A DNA stretch of 64,000 bases from Sphaerotilus montanus (GTDB lineage Bacteria; Pseudomonadota; Gammaproteobacteria; Burkholderiales; Burkholderiaceae_C): assembly GCF_013410775.1 (NCBI RefSeq), contig NZ_JACCFH010000001.1, positions 1 through 64,000 of the forward strand, written 5' to 3'. The notes under the pieces were generated by a model. It saw only the letters and a list, made by a program, of their open reading frames with translations, had not been told where the DNA came from and ran no database searches. The translations under genes were made by a program, and so were the position numbers. Shown one piece after another: positions 25,771-33,917 of the stretch (position 1 is its first letter; each line of letters starts with the position of its first letter).

Positions 25771-27488
25771 GGCCGCACCGCCTGCGCGCGACCGACCATG
25801 CCGGCCAGCGCAAATCCCAGCAGCGGCAGCAGCGCCTGCAGCACCGCGAACGCTGCCCCGGTCGCCCGCTGTCCACCGGCGGACAGCGTGACCGCCTCGG
25901 TCGTCACGGTGGCGAGCCGGCCGGCGCCGATGAAGAGCGTCGGCAGGTACTGCCCCACGCTGACCGCGAAGCCCACCGCCAGCGCCGAGGCCAGCGGCGC
26001 GGCCAGCAGCGGGCCCTTCACCTGCCACGCCAACGCCAGCCGCGAACGGCCGAGGGTCTGCGCCACCCAGGCGTGCCGCGGGTCGAAGCGCCGCCACGCC
26101 GGCAGCAGCGTCACCAGCACATAGGGCAGCGCCATCCAGGCGTGGACCAGTGCCAGCCCGGCGAAGGTGCCGTCCAGCCGCAGCGCCAGCGCGATCCGGT
26201 AGACGCCCACCATCAGCAGCAGGCCCGGCACGACGACCGGCACCAGCGCGACAGCGGTCGCGGCACGGTCCCAGGCGGGCGGGGTCGCCTCCAGCCACAG
26301 CACCACCAGGGCCACCGACAGCGCGGACGCCACCAGCGCCACGGCCAGCGTCGTCCACAGCGTGCCGGCCGCGGCGCCGACCTGCGTCCACGCGGCCAGC
26401 GTCCACACGGTCGGCCACAGCGCCGGAAAGCGCCACACGCCGCTGACCGAGGCGACGACCAGCGCCAGCCCCGCCGCCAGCCAGAGCGCTGCCAGCCCCC
26501 CTTCCGTCATCCCCGCGCAAGCGGGGACCCACGATCTCCAGCGTCCGTTCCTTGCGTGGGTCCCCGCTTGCGCGGGGATGACGGAGTGGCGAGGTCCGCG
26601 CACGGACCAGGCCTGGCGCACTGGACGCAGTACACGCCACAGCGCCAGCCCCACCCCCGCGCCCACCGCCATCACGCCCACCAGCACACACGCCGCTGCT
26701 GCGCCTTGCGCATTGCGCAGCGGATCGGCATCCAGCAGCCACTGCCAGGCCAGCACCGCCAGCGTCGGCGGTGCCCCCGGCCCGAGGACCAGCGCCATGT
26801 CCACCACCGTCAGCCCGTACGCGGCGACCGCCGCCACCGGCCACACCAGCGCCCCGCCCCACCCCGGCCACACCACGCGCCACCAGACCTGCGCCGGCGT
26901 GTAGCCCAGGCTGCGGCCGAGCGCGAGCTGCTGGCGCAGCCGCGGCGCGACGTCCGGCCGCGCCAGCAGCGCCGCGATCGTCCAGAGCAGGAACGGTGTC
27001 TCCTTCAGCACCAGCGCCAGCGTCAGCGCCAGTGCGTGCGGATCGTTCACGGTGGTCCAGTCCGGCGGCACGTCCCAGCCTGCCAGCGGCGCCAGCAGCC
27101 GGGCGATCCAGCCGCCCGGCATCCACAGCAGCAGCAGCCCGATGGCCAGCGCCGCGTGCGGCACGGCCAGCATCGCAGGCAGGCGCCGCTGCAGCGCCGT
27201 CCAGCGCGGATGCGCCCAGAGGCAGGTCGTCAGCCACAGGCTCAGTGCGGTGGCGATCAGCGTGCTGCCCAGGCCAGACACCAGCGAGGAACGCAGGGCG
27301 GGCCCTGTCTGCGGATCGTCCCGCAGCGCCTGCCACGCCGCGGGCTGCCCCGCTTCGCTTAAGGCCACCGCCAGGGCCAGACCCAGCGGCAACGCCACCA
27401 ACCCGATGCCCGCCCCCCGTGCCGCCCAGCGCGCCAGGCGCCACGCGACCGGCGACGGCGCGCTCAGCGCCCGTAACGCCGCAGCCAT
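25767..27488 (-). CDS. ABC transporter double permease (YnjC-like) interrupted in frame by a palindromic repeat
   Basis: A 573-residue permease made of two modules with about six transmembrane helices each, matching the fused architecture of YnjC (about 510 residues). The first module's EAA-like region includes LALGRSLGYTPAQVWWRVVW. The second includes VAQTLGRSRLALAWQVKGPL. Residues about 302-329, at the linker between modules, read VIPAQAGTHARN and WVPACAGMTE, the translation of an inserted 81-nt inverted repeat (27 codons, frame kept). The ATG at 27486-27488 overlaps the binding-protein gene by 25 nt. The insertion lies in a cytoplasmic or periplasmic linker, so function is probably kept. 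Confidence 0.86.
   Translation of the reverse strand: MAAALRALSAPSPVAWRLARWAARGAGIGLVALPLGLALAVALSEAGQPAAWQALRDDPQTGPALRSSLVSGLGSTLIATALSLWLTTCLWAHPRWTALQRRLPAMLAVPHAALAIGLLLLWMPGGWIARLLAPLAGWDVPPDWTTVNDPHALALTLALVLKETPFLLWTIAALLARPDVAPRLRQQLALGRSLGYTPAQVWWRVVWPGWGGALVWPVAAVAAYGLTVVDMALVLGPGAPPTLAVLAWQWLLDADPLRNAQGAAAACVLVGVMAVGAGVGLALWRVLRPVRQAWSVRGPRHSVIPAQAGTHARNGRWRSWVPACAGMTEGGLAALWLAAGLALVVASVSGVWRFPALWPTVWTLAAWTQVGAAAGTLWTTLAVALVASALSVALVVLWLEATPPAWDRAATAVALVPVVVPGLLLMVGVYRIALALRLDGTFAGLALVHAWMALPYVLVTLLPAWRRFDPRHAWVAQTLGRSRLALAWQVKGPLLAAPLASALAVGFAVSVGQYLPTLFIGAGRLATVTTEAVTLSAGGQRATGAAFAVLQALLPLLGFALAGMVGRAQAVRP
26504..26584. repeat. 81-nt perfect inverted repeat (REP/MITE-like) inside the permease gene
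   Basis: The arms 26504-26533 and 26555-26584 are perfect 30-nt reverse complements separated by 21 nt. Each arm contains CCCCGC GCAA GCGGGG-type hairpins. It resembles the element after actP (5753-5774). The total length of 81 nt is a multiple of three and adds 27 codons without a stop. Confidence 0.92.
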
Positions 27489-28702
27489 TCCTGCTCGATC
27501 GGATCGACCCACGAGCCATGCGGCTCCGGCCACACCGGCGCGACACGCTGCACGATGCCCGGCACCGGGTTCGCCTGGAACAGCGCCCGCTCGGCCGGCG
27601 TGAGCCGGTTCATCGCCAGCACGGTCGGATCGCCCCACTGCCGCACGTCCGCCTTGCGCGCCTGCGCCGCGGGCGAGAGCAGGAAGTTCGCCACCACCTG
27701 CGCGCCCGCCCTGGCGCGGGCGTTGAACGGGATCGCGACGAAGTGCGTGTTGCCGACCGTGCCGCCGCTGTGCTGGTAGCTCACCACCGAGGACGACAGC
27801 TTGCCTGCCAGCATCTCGCTGGCCGCCTCGTTCGGGTTGAAGGTCAGGCTGATCCACAGCTCGCCATCGGCCAGCATCTGCCGCGCCACCGCGTCGCTGG
27901 CAGGGAACAGCCGGCCCTGGCGCCACAGGTGCGGGTGCAGCGCGTCGAGCGCCTTCCACAGCGGCGCCGTGACGCGGCCGAAGGCCTCGGCGCTGTAGGG
28001 CTTGCCGAGCGCGGCACGGTCGGCGGTGGTTTCCATCAGCACCTGCTTGACGAAGGTGGTGCCATGGAACTGCGGCAGCCGCGGATAGGTGAAGCGCCCC
28101 GGGTGGCGCAGCGCCCAGGCGGTCAGCTCGGTGATGTTGTCGGGCACGGTTGTCACGCGCTGGCCGTCGGCGAAGAAGGTGAGCTGCGCCATGCCCCAGG
28201 GCGCTTCCAGGCCGTCCACCGGCTCGGAGAAGTCCAGCCGCGTCGTCGGCTTGCCGACCACGTCCACGGCGGCAAATGCCGGCAGCGCCTCCGCCCAGGG
28301 ACCGAACAGCAGCGCCTCGCGCTTCATGGTCAGGAAGTTCTCGCCGTTGATCCACAGCAGATCGACCGAGCCGTCTGCCGTGCGCCCCGCCGCCTTCTCC
28401 GCCCGCACGCGGCGCACCACTTCGGCCGCGTCGGTGATCTTGACGTGCTGGAGCGTCACGCCATGCAGTCGCTGCACCTCGCCCGCGACCCACTGCAGGT
28501 AGGCGTTGATGCGCTCGCTGCCGGCCCAGGCGTTGAAGTAGACCGTCTGGCCGCGCGCGTCGGCCTCGGTGCGTTTCCATGCAGCCGAATCGGCAGGCGC
28601 GGCCCAGGCTGGCCAGGCACCGGAGGCGACCGCAGCAGACAGGAAGGTACGGCGGGACAGTGCACGGGCAGCAGAAAGTCGGTTCACGGAATCCTCGAGC
28701 AT
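27464..28702 (-). CDS. Tat-exported ABC substrate-binding protein (YnjB-like)
   Basis: A 412-residue extracytoplasmic solute-binding protein of the iron/polyamine/thiamine-type fold. The N-terminus LSRRTFLSAAVASGAWPAWA is a twin-arginine signal (SRRTFL), so export is probably by Tat in a folded state. Body landmarks are VYFNAWAGSERINAYLQWVA, DGSVDLLWINGENFLTMK and DAVARQMLADGELWISLTFN, which fit YnjB (388 residues in E. coli). The ATG at 28700-28702 starts the signal peptide; upstream in-frame sequence is not conserved-looking. It is the first gene of the importer operon, 35 nt after the DoxX gene on the same strand. Confidence 0.9.
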   Translation of the reverse strand: MLEDSVNRLSAARALSRRTFLSAAVASGAWPAWAAPADSAAWKRTEADARGQTVYFNAWAGSERINAYLQWVAGEVQRLHGVTLQHVKITDAAEVVRRVRAEKAAGRTADGSVDLLWINGENFLTMKREALLFGPWAEALPAFAAVDVVGKPTTRLDFSEPVDGLEAPWGMAQLTFFADGQRVTTVPDNITELTAWALRHPGRFTYPRLPQFHGTTFVKQVLMETTADRAALGKPYSAEAFGRVTAPLWKALDALHPHLWRQGRLFPASDAVARQMLADGELWISLTFNPNEAASEMLAGKLSSSVVSYQHSGGTVGNTHFVAIPFNARARAGAQVVANFLLSPAAQARKADVRQWGDPTVLAMNRLTPAERALFQANPVPGIVQRVAPVWPEPHGSWVDPIEQEWLRRYGR

Positions 28703-28737
28703 GGAAAAACGCCGGCTGATCGGACACCGGCGGTCGA

Positions 28738-29211
28738 TCATGCCAGTGCCGGACGGCCAGGGACGAAGCGCGGCCCGATGACCGCATCCGCCGACCACCG
28801 ACCCGGCCCCCACAGCACCAGCCCGGCCAGCAGGCTGCCCCAGAACACGTGCAGTGCAAACGCCGCTTCCGGCATCTCCGGCACGCTCAGCACCGCGACC
28901 ACGTTCATCACCGACAGCCCCAGCGCCGCGAAGCGCCCGCCCAGCCCGAGCACCAGCAGGACGGGCAGGACGATCTCGCCCGCCGTGCCGGCGAAGGCCG
29001 CCACCTCGGGCGACAGCAGCGGCACGTGGTACTCCTCGCTGAACAGCGCGAGCGTCGTCTCCCAGTCGCGCAGCTTGGTCAGGCCGGACAGGAAGAAGAC
29101 CTTGGCGACGAACAGCCGCGCCGCCAGCTGCGCCAGCGGCTGCAGCGATTCGCAGAGATCGATCAGGCGGGCATGGCCGCGGCGAAGGGTGGGGAGGAGG
29201 TCGGTCAGCAT
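28738..29211 (-). CDS. DoxX-family membrane protein (BufD-like)
   Basis: A 157-residue protein with four hydrophobic helices and the DoxX core LAARLFVAKVFFLSGLTKLR followed by EIVLPVLLVLGLGGRFAALG. DoxX proteins are regularly encoded as the last gene of DUF2282-DUF692-DUF2063 (bufferin) operons, and this one lies 27 nt after the DUF2063 gene. It is expected in the inner membrane, possibly with an electron-transfer or modification role; that is inference from context. Confidence 0.88.
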   Translation of the reverse strand: MLTDLLPTLRRGHARLIDLCESLQPLAQLAARLFVAKVFFLSGLTKLRDWETTLALFSEEYHVPLLSPEVAAFAGTAGEIVLPVLLVLGLGGRFAALGLSVMNVVAVLSVPEMPEAAFALHVFWGSLLAGLVLWGPGRWSADAVIGPRFVPGRPALA

Positions 29212-29238
29212 GGGGGTCTCCAGACAGGGGTCAGGTGC

Positions 29239-30045
29239 TCACGGGGTCACGTCGATGTGCACCAGCAGGCCATCGGCCACCGCAGGCGCGAGCCAGTGCG
29301 CAAAATCAAAATCGGGCACCTCCAGCGCCCCGGCCAGCGCCTGCCCTTGCAGCAGGGTGCGGCGCAGGAAATCCGTGGTCGGCACATCGACCGCGGCCAC
29401 CCGCACGACCCAGCCCTGGCGCCAGACCAGCGCCGTCTCGGCACGCTGCTCCGCCAGGGCCAGACGGGCCTCGGCAAAGGGATCGGCCAAGGCGGTCTGC
29501 TGCGGGTCGTGGTGGGCGCGCCAGACCGTGACGACCGGGTGGGCGCTTTCCACCAGCGCCAGCCCGGGCGCCGGGCGCAGCACGAGGCGCTCCGGATCGG
29601 TGTCGCCCAGCCGCATCAGCGTGGACAGGTCCGGCGCCACATCGGCCGCGCCCTCGCCTCGCGCGACTGCGTCGTCCAGCCGCGCCGCGTCGGCCAGATA
29701 CGGCAGCTCGGCCAGTTGCGCGGCGTCGGCAAGGAAGGCGGGCAAGTCGTCGCCCCACTGCGCCAGATCGCCCCGCGCGGGCGGCGAGTGGCGCCAGAAG
29801 GCGCGGGCCATCGGCGCGAAGGTCTCGTCGCCCAGCATCGCTTGCACCGTCGGGTAGCGGGCCGCCAGCGCCTGCTCCGCGTTGACGGCGGCGTTGGCGG
29901 CGTAGACCGTGAGTCCGCGGGCCAGATCGGCACGCGCCGGGGCGCGGGTCCAGCCGGTGAGCGCACCGGGCTGGCCCGTGCGCAGCGCCTGCATCAGCAT
30001 CCGCTGGCGGATCTGCTCGCGCCGGCGTGCGTCGTCGGGGCTCAT
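29239..30045 (-). CDS. DUF2063 partner protein (BufC-like)
   Basis: A 268-residue protein. The N-terminal DUF2063 'putative DNA-binding' domain contains [40 protein letters not shown] and [10 protein letters not shown] variable C-terminal beta-rich domain follows. In MNIO systems this protein assists the enzyme and probably recognises the leader of the precursor peptide, despite the old DNA-binding name. The start overlaps the MNIO stop by 4 nt (ATGA), which is typical of an obligate pair. Confidence 0.9.
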   Translation of the reverse strand: MSPDDARRREQIRQRMLMQALRTGQPGALTGWTRAPARADLARGLTVYAANAAVNAEQALAARYPTVQAMLGDETFAPMARAFWRHSPPARGDLAQWGDDLPAFLADAAQLAELPYLADAARLDDAVARGEGAADVAPDLSTLMRLGDTDPERLVLRPAPGLALVESAHPVVTVWRAHHDPQQTALADPFAEARLALAEQRAETALVWRQGWVVRVAAVDVPTTDFLRRTLLQGQALAGALEVPDFDFAHWLAPAVADGLLVHIDVTP

Positions 30046-30899
30046 GCGCGGGCCCCCTGCTGCACGGCGTCGGCCTGCGCCGCTTCGGCCAGCAGCACGT
30101 CGAGCGTCGGCAGGTCGGTGTCCCACTCGATCAGCGTCGGCACCGGACCATGGCGCCGCACGGCGTGCGCGTAGACCTGCCAGACGGGCGGGTGCACGCG
30201 GCTGCCGTGGTCGTCGATGACCAGCGTGTCGGTCTCGACATAGCCGGCGAGGTGGATCTCGCCGGCCACACCGGGCGCGAGCCGGTCGACCCAGGCGCAG
30301 GCGCGGCGCACGGCGGCAGCCTCGTCGTCGCCCGCGTTGAGCGCGTTGACAACGAGGTTGTTCACGTCGAGCAGCACGCCGCAGCCGCTGCGCTGCGCCA
30401 GGGCGTTGAAGAAATCGGGTTCGGTCAGACCATCGTCGGCCCAGGCCAGGTAGGCGCTCAGGTTCTCGACCAGGATCGGGCGGCGCAGGCGCTCCTGCAC
30501 CTGCTGCACGTTGCTGACCATGATCGCCAGCGCAGCGTCGGTGAAGGCGATCGGCAGCAGGTCGCTGCCATGCCAGACCGGCGCGCCCCGCCCCGGATCC
30601 ACCCGGGCGAAGCTGGCGTGGTCGGACACCCGCACCGGCTCGACGGCGGCGACCAGCTCGGCCAGCCGGTCCAGGTGCCACGCATCCAGCCCGCAGGCGC
30701 TGCCGAGCGACAGGCCGACCCCGTGCAGGCTGACGGCGTAGTCCTGGCGCAGATCGGCGAGCACGGCGCGGGCGGCGCCACCCGGCGCGAAGTAGTTTTC
30801 ACTGTGGACTTCGAGGAAGCCCAGCGGCGGGCGCTGCTGCCGGAGCAGCGCCGCGTGGGGCTGGCGCAGGCCGATGCCCGCAGCGGTCGGTGCAGGCAT
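30042..30899 (-). CDS. MNIO enzyme (DUF692/UPF0276), BufB-like
   Basis: A 285-residue TIM-barrel multinuclear non-heme iron oxidative enzyme. Conserved metal-ligand and active-site stretches are [55 protein letters not shown] and [13 protein letters not shown]. In bufferin systems the enzyme modifies cysteines of the small precursor. Here the probable precursor is encoded 10 nt upstream and the DUF2063 partner overlaps by 4 nt. The precise chemistry on this substrate is not visible from sequence. Confidence 0.93.
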   Translation of the reverse strand: MPAPTAAGIGLRQPHAALLRQQRPPLGFLEVHSENYFAPGGAARAVLADLRQDYAVSLHGVGLSLGSACGLDAWHLDRLAELVAAVEPVRVSDHASFARVDPGRGAPVWHGSDLLPIAFTDAALAIMVSNVQQVQERLRRPILVENLSAYLAWADDGLTEPDFFNALAQRSGCGVLLDVNNLVVNALNAGDDEAAAVRRACAWVDRLAPGVAGEIHLAGYVETDTLVIDDHGSRVHPPVWQVYAHAVRRHGPVPTLIEWDTDLPTLDVLLAEAAQADAVQQGARA

Positions 30900-30909
30900 G
30901 GCGGGCTCC

Positions 30910-31185
30910 TTACTTCTTCATGCCCATCTTGGCCTCGTCGGCCGTCATGCCCTTCATGTCCTTGCAGGTGCCCTTGGGCACGTACTTCCATTCGTCGGCG
31001 CCCATGTCGGCCTTGCTCTGGCCGGCGCAGGAGTGGGTGCCCGAGAGGTTGGCGCAGTCGTTCTGGCCGGCCTTGGCGATGCCGTAGCACTTTTCCTTGG
31101 CCTTGTCCTGCGCGGCGGCCGGAGCGATGGCGCCCATGGCGAGCACGGAAGCGAGGGCGGAAGAGAGGATGAGGCGCTGGTTCAT
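30910..31185 (-). CDS. DUF2282 precursor peptide (BufA1-type bufferin)
   Basis: A 91-residue precursor. A Sec-type signal peptide (about residues 1-26, ending APAAAQ) precedes a mature part of about 65 residues. Four cysteines, Cys33, Cys44, Cys53 and Cys74, lie in [18 protein letters not shown] and PKGTC, the characteristic DUF2282/BufA1 pattern. The Lys-rich tail ends MGMKK. The ATG at 31183-31185 follows GGAG (CACCGGAGTTCCGAC). It is first in the operon, immediately before the MNIO enzyme. By analogy with Caulobacter bufferins the product would be a cysteine-modified, secreted copper-binding peptide. The family match is strong; the copper role here is inferred. Confidence 0.92.
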   Translation of the reverse strand: MNQRLILSSALASVLAMGAIAPAAAQDKAKEKCYGIAKAGQNDCANLSGTHSCAGQSKADMGADEWKYVPKGTCKDMKGMTADEAKMGMKK

Positions 31186-31275
31186 GTCGGAACTCCGGTG
31201 AAAAGATGGCTGGTTGGTCAGGGAGAGCATCTCGCTGATCTGCCTGTGCGGCGGGAATGTTCAGCGGACAGGACT

Positions 31276-31304
31276 CTGTCGCACGGCACCCCGGAGTCCT
31301 TACA
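31276..31304 (-). promoter_or_regulatory. Candidate ECF sigma promoter for the bufferin operon
   Basis: Read on the minus strand, TGTAAGG (31304-31298) is followed after 16 nt by CGACAG (31281-31276). This resembles the GTAACC-N16-CGAA form I recall for SigF-type bufferin promoters. It lies about 90 nt before the bufA-like start and in the intergenic region shared with the ECF sigma gene. A dyad GGACTC/GAGTCC (31271-31276 and 31294-31299) overlaps it. Confidence 0.45.
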
Positions 31305-31347
31305 CTGCCGACAACAAATTTTTCGGCATGCGCCGATCCCGCCCCCC

Positions 31348-31914
31348 ATGAGTGACTTCGCCCGGCAGGTGCAAGCCCTGCGCCCGCAACTGCTGCGCTA
31401 CGCCCGCAACCAGCTGCGCAACGACGCCTGGGCGGAAGACGCCGTGTCCGAGACGCTGCTGGCCGCGCTGGAGAAGCCCCAGGCCTACACCGGCGCGGCC
31501 CAGCTGAAGACCTGGCTGATCGGCATCCTCAAGCACAAGGTGATCGACCAACTCCGCCGGCACCGGCGCGAGGTCTCGACCACCTCGGACGACGAGGACC
31601 GGGAGGATCTGGACGAGTGGCTGTTCCGGGCCGATGGCCACTGGCGGGAGATGCCTGCCGACTGGGGCAATCCGGGCGCGGCGCTGGGGCAGCGGCAGTT
31701 CTTCGAGGTGCTCGAAGCCTGCATGGAGCATCTGCCGGGTCAGCAGGGCCGTGTCTTCATGATGCGCGAGTGGCTGGAGCTGGACACCGACGAGATCTGT
31801 AAGGAAACCGGCGTGAGCGCGACCAACCTGTTTGTGCTGCTGCACCGCGCCAGGCTGCGCCTGCGCGAATGCCTCCAGGTGAACTGGTTCACCGGCCACC
31901 ACAAGCCGACCTGA
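31348..31914 (+). CDS. ECF RNA polymerase sigma factor
   Basis: A 188-residue extracytoplasmic-function sigma factor. Region 2 covers QLLRYARNQLRNDAWAEDAV and KTWLIGILKHKVIDQLRRHR. Region 4 covers LPGQQGRVFMMREWLELDTD and ETGVSATNLFVLLHRARLRL. The ATG at 31348 fits the start of sigma region 2. It is divergent from the bufferin operon and is followed 12 nt later by a small zinc-finger protein. The likely targets are the bufferin operon and its own gene. It is an inferred functional analogue of Caulobacter SigF. Confidence 0.92.
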   Translation: MSDFARQVQALRPQLLRYARNQLRNDAWAEDAVSETLLAALEKPQAYTGAAQLKTWLIGILKHKVIDQLRRHRREVSTTSDDEDREDLDEWLFRADGHWREMPADWGNPGAALGQRQFFEVLEACMEHLPGQQGRVFMMREWLELDTDEICKETGVSATNLFVLLHRARLRLRECLQVNWFTGHHKPT

Positions 31915-31926
31915 ACGGAACACGCC

Positions 31927-32142
31927 ATGCGACTGCTGCTGACCTGCAAGGAAACCACCCGCCTCGTGCTCGAAGGCGAAGACCGCACGCTGCCGCTGGG
32001 CGAGCGCGTCCTGATACACCTCCACCAGCGCATGTGCAAGGGCTGCACCCGCTTTTCCAGGCAGGTGCGGCTGATGCACGGCGCGCTGGACGACTGGCGC
32101 CGCTACGCCGACGGCAACGACCAGACTCCGCCCGCGCCCTGA
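31927..32142 (+). CDS. Small zinc-finger (zf-HC2) anti-sigma candidate
   Basis: A 71-residue soluble protein with Cys7 and a HxxxCxxC signature (His33, Cys37, Cys40 in HQRMCKGC), typical of zinc-binding anti-sigma domains. No transmembrane helix is present, unlike the membrane anti-sigma partners known for several bufferin loci. It is co-directional with and 12 nt behind the ECF sigma gene, so control of that sigma by thiol or metal chemistry at the zinc site is likely. It ends 1 nt before the converging glycosyltransferase stop. Confidence 0.82.
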   Translation: MRLLLTCKETTRLVLEGEDRTLPLGERVLIHLHQRMCKGCTRFSRQVRLMHGALDDWRRYADGNDQTPPAP

Positions 32143-32143
32143 G

Positions 32144-33412
32144 TCAGCGGGCGCGTGATTGCTGGAAACTGTCCAGCGCGGCGTCGGTCACCGTCTGTCC
32201 CTCGCCCTGCATCTGGTGCAGCGGCGCCGAGGGTTTCAGGACACGGCGCAGCGCCTTGCGCAAGGCCGTGGCAGGCGACAGGCGCCCGGTGAGCAGGCGC
32301 CGCAAGACATCGGTCCCCCGGATCCAGCCGCTGTAGAGGCGCCCCGCCGCCGCATCTCCGGGCACCAGCCGCGCCAGCGCCAGCCGCGGCCAGGCCACCC
32401 ACAGCCCCCGCTGCCACGCCGCCGCCTGGCGCAGATAGCCGATGGCGTCCTGCCGGAGTCCCAGCGCCAGGGCGCGGTGACCGGCCGCCAGACAGTAGTG
32501 ACGGCGCAATCGCAGCGTCTCCTCGTCGGTGCAGTCCGGCCCGGCAAACAGCTCGTCGAAGAACCCCAGCTTGTTCACCTCGAACCGGTAGGCTCCGCTG
32601 CCCGTGGCCAGATGGGCCTGCGCCAGCGGCTGGTTGCCAGCGGCACGCTCGTACTTGATCGCCGAGGGCACCGCGATCATGCTGGCCGGAAACTCGCGCG
32701 CCAGCCGGGCGAGAAAGTGGTAATCGGCCGCACTGCGCGTGCGGGTGGCGAACGGGCCGATCTGCGCGATGGCCTCGCGCCGGCACATGGTCACCGGGAG
32801 CCAGTTCAGATAGCCCCAGCGCATGTGCTGGAACAACATGCCCTCGTAGACCATCGCATCCGGCCGCCCGAGCGACTCGACGATCGCGCGGCCCCAGGCC
32901 CCGACGATGCGCTTGCGGTCGTAGACGCGCAGGTAGTCATCCTTCACGCCCGTCGGCAGCAGCAACGCACGCGAACGGATCGCCCGGGCAAATCCGTCAT
33001 AAAGAACGCCGATGTCATGCCGATCATGGAGGATAGGAGGCGAACCATCGCCCAGGTCCTCGACAAACTCGGTGGTCACCCAATGCCGGTCCGGATGCGC
33101 GTTCAGGAATGCCGTGGTCAGCGCCAGAAAGTGCGGCAACCACTCGTCGTCGGAATCCATGAAGGTCACGAATCGTCCGCGCGCAGCGCGCAAGCCCGTG
33201 TTGCGGGCGACGTACACGCCCTGATTGGATTGCTCGATGTAGCGGATGCGCGGGTCGAGCGACTCGATGCGGGCGCGTGTGCCGTCGGTCGAGCCATCAT
33301 CGACCACGATCAGCTCCCAGTCTTGGTGGGACTGCATCAGGATGCTGGCCACGGCGCGCCCGATCACGTCCAACCGATTGAACGTTGGAAGGACTATAGA
33401 TACTTCAATCAC
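32144..33412 (-). CDS. Family 2 glycosyltransferase
   Basis: A 422-residue GT-A enzyme. The N-terminus SIVLPTFNRLDVIGRAVASI, the metal/nucleotide motifs VVDDGSTDGT and FMDSDDEW, and the acceptor region are typical of GT2. A long C-terminal helical extension of about 150 residues (from about residue 270) has no recognised domain. It is the left flank of a surface-polysaccharide block and faces away from the deacetylase and flippase genes, sharing the roughly 500-nt leader region with them. Donor and acceptor sugars are unknown. Confidence 0.88.
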   Translation of the reverse strand: MIEVSIVLPTFNRLDVIGRAVASILMQSHQDWELIVVDDGSTDGTRARIESLDPRIRYIEQSNQGVYVARNTGLRAARGRFVTFMDSDDEWLPHFLALTTAFLNAHPDRHWVTTEFVEDLGDGSPPILHDRHDIGVLYDGFARAIRSRALLLPTGVKDDYLRVYDRKRIVGAWGRAIVESLGRPDAMVYEGMLFQHMRWGYLNWLPVTMCRREAIAQIGPFATRTRSAADYHFLARLAREFPASMIAVPSAIKYERAAGNQPLAQAHLATGSGAYRFEVNKLGFFDELFAGPDCTDEETLRLRRHYCLAAGHRALALGLRQDAIGYLRQAAAWQRGLWVAWPRLALARLVPGDAAAGRLYSGWIRGTDVLRRLLTGRLSPATALRKALRRVLKPSAPLHQMQGEGQTVTDAALDSFQQSRAR

Positions 33413-33917
33413 TTGTCAAGCTCGCAATCACCAATCATCAGGCTCATTCGAGAACCCGGTCACAAGCAAGTTACTTTTCTTGCCTGAGACGATGCTAATC
33501 TCAACAAATGTTGCGGTCTACAATGGAATGGCACTCAATCAAACGCTTCATTTTGGAGTCAGCTTTGCAGCAGCCGGATCTGTCACGATTCGACACCAAA
33601 AAGCGAATACAGGTGCATGCAAGCGCGAATTTCATGACCGTTTCAACGTCCGACTGGCTGGCAAGCTTCACAATACGGCCGGCCGACTGGCCAACGCACG
33701 TTCAGTTCGGGTCGCGGCGGTCAGGCATTTTCAGCAAACACGGCCCAAGGCAGTCCCGATCCTGCATGCACGGATGTGTAATTTTCATTTACATCGCATG
33801 TCAAGGCGATTCAGCGCTCGACTTGCAGGATCTGGCTTGCCAAGTGGAAACATCAAGTTACGTTACGCATAATATGAATGCTACGGGTACGCAACCCGGG
33901 GAGTGGGAGCACCTCTG
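33413..33917. promoter_or_regulatory. AT-rich divergent leader of the polysaccharide block
   Basis: About 505 nt without a credible gene. The base composition is lower in GC than the flanks, with a GCAAG/CTTGC dyad near 3346x-3348x (around 33465-33482) and an AT-rich CGCATAATATGAATG near 33865. A 136-residue open frame over part of it lacks any domain character. Promoters for the glycosyltransferase (minus) and the deacetylase gene (plus) probably lie here; none can be assigned with certainty. Confidence 0.45.

Noticed and set aside
28703-28737. Thiamine riboswitch before the importer operon
   Set aside because: The gap to the DoxX gene is 35 nt, too short for a THI element, and no THI-box motif is visible.
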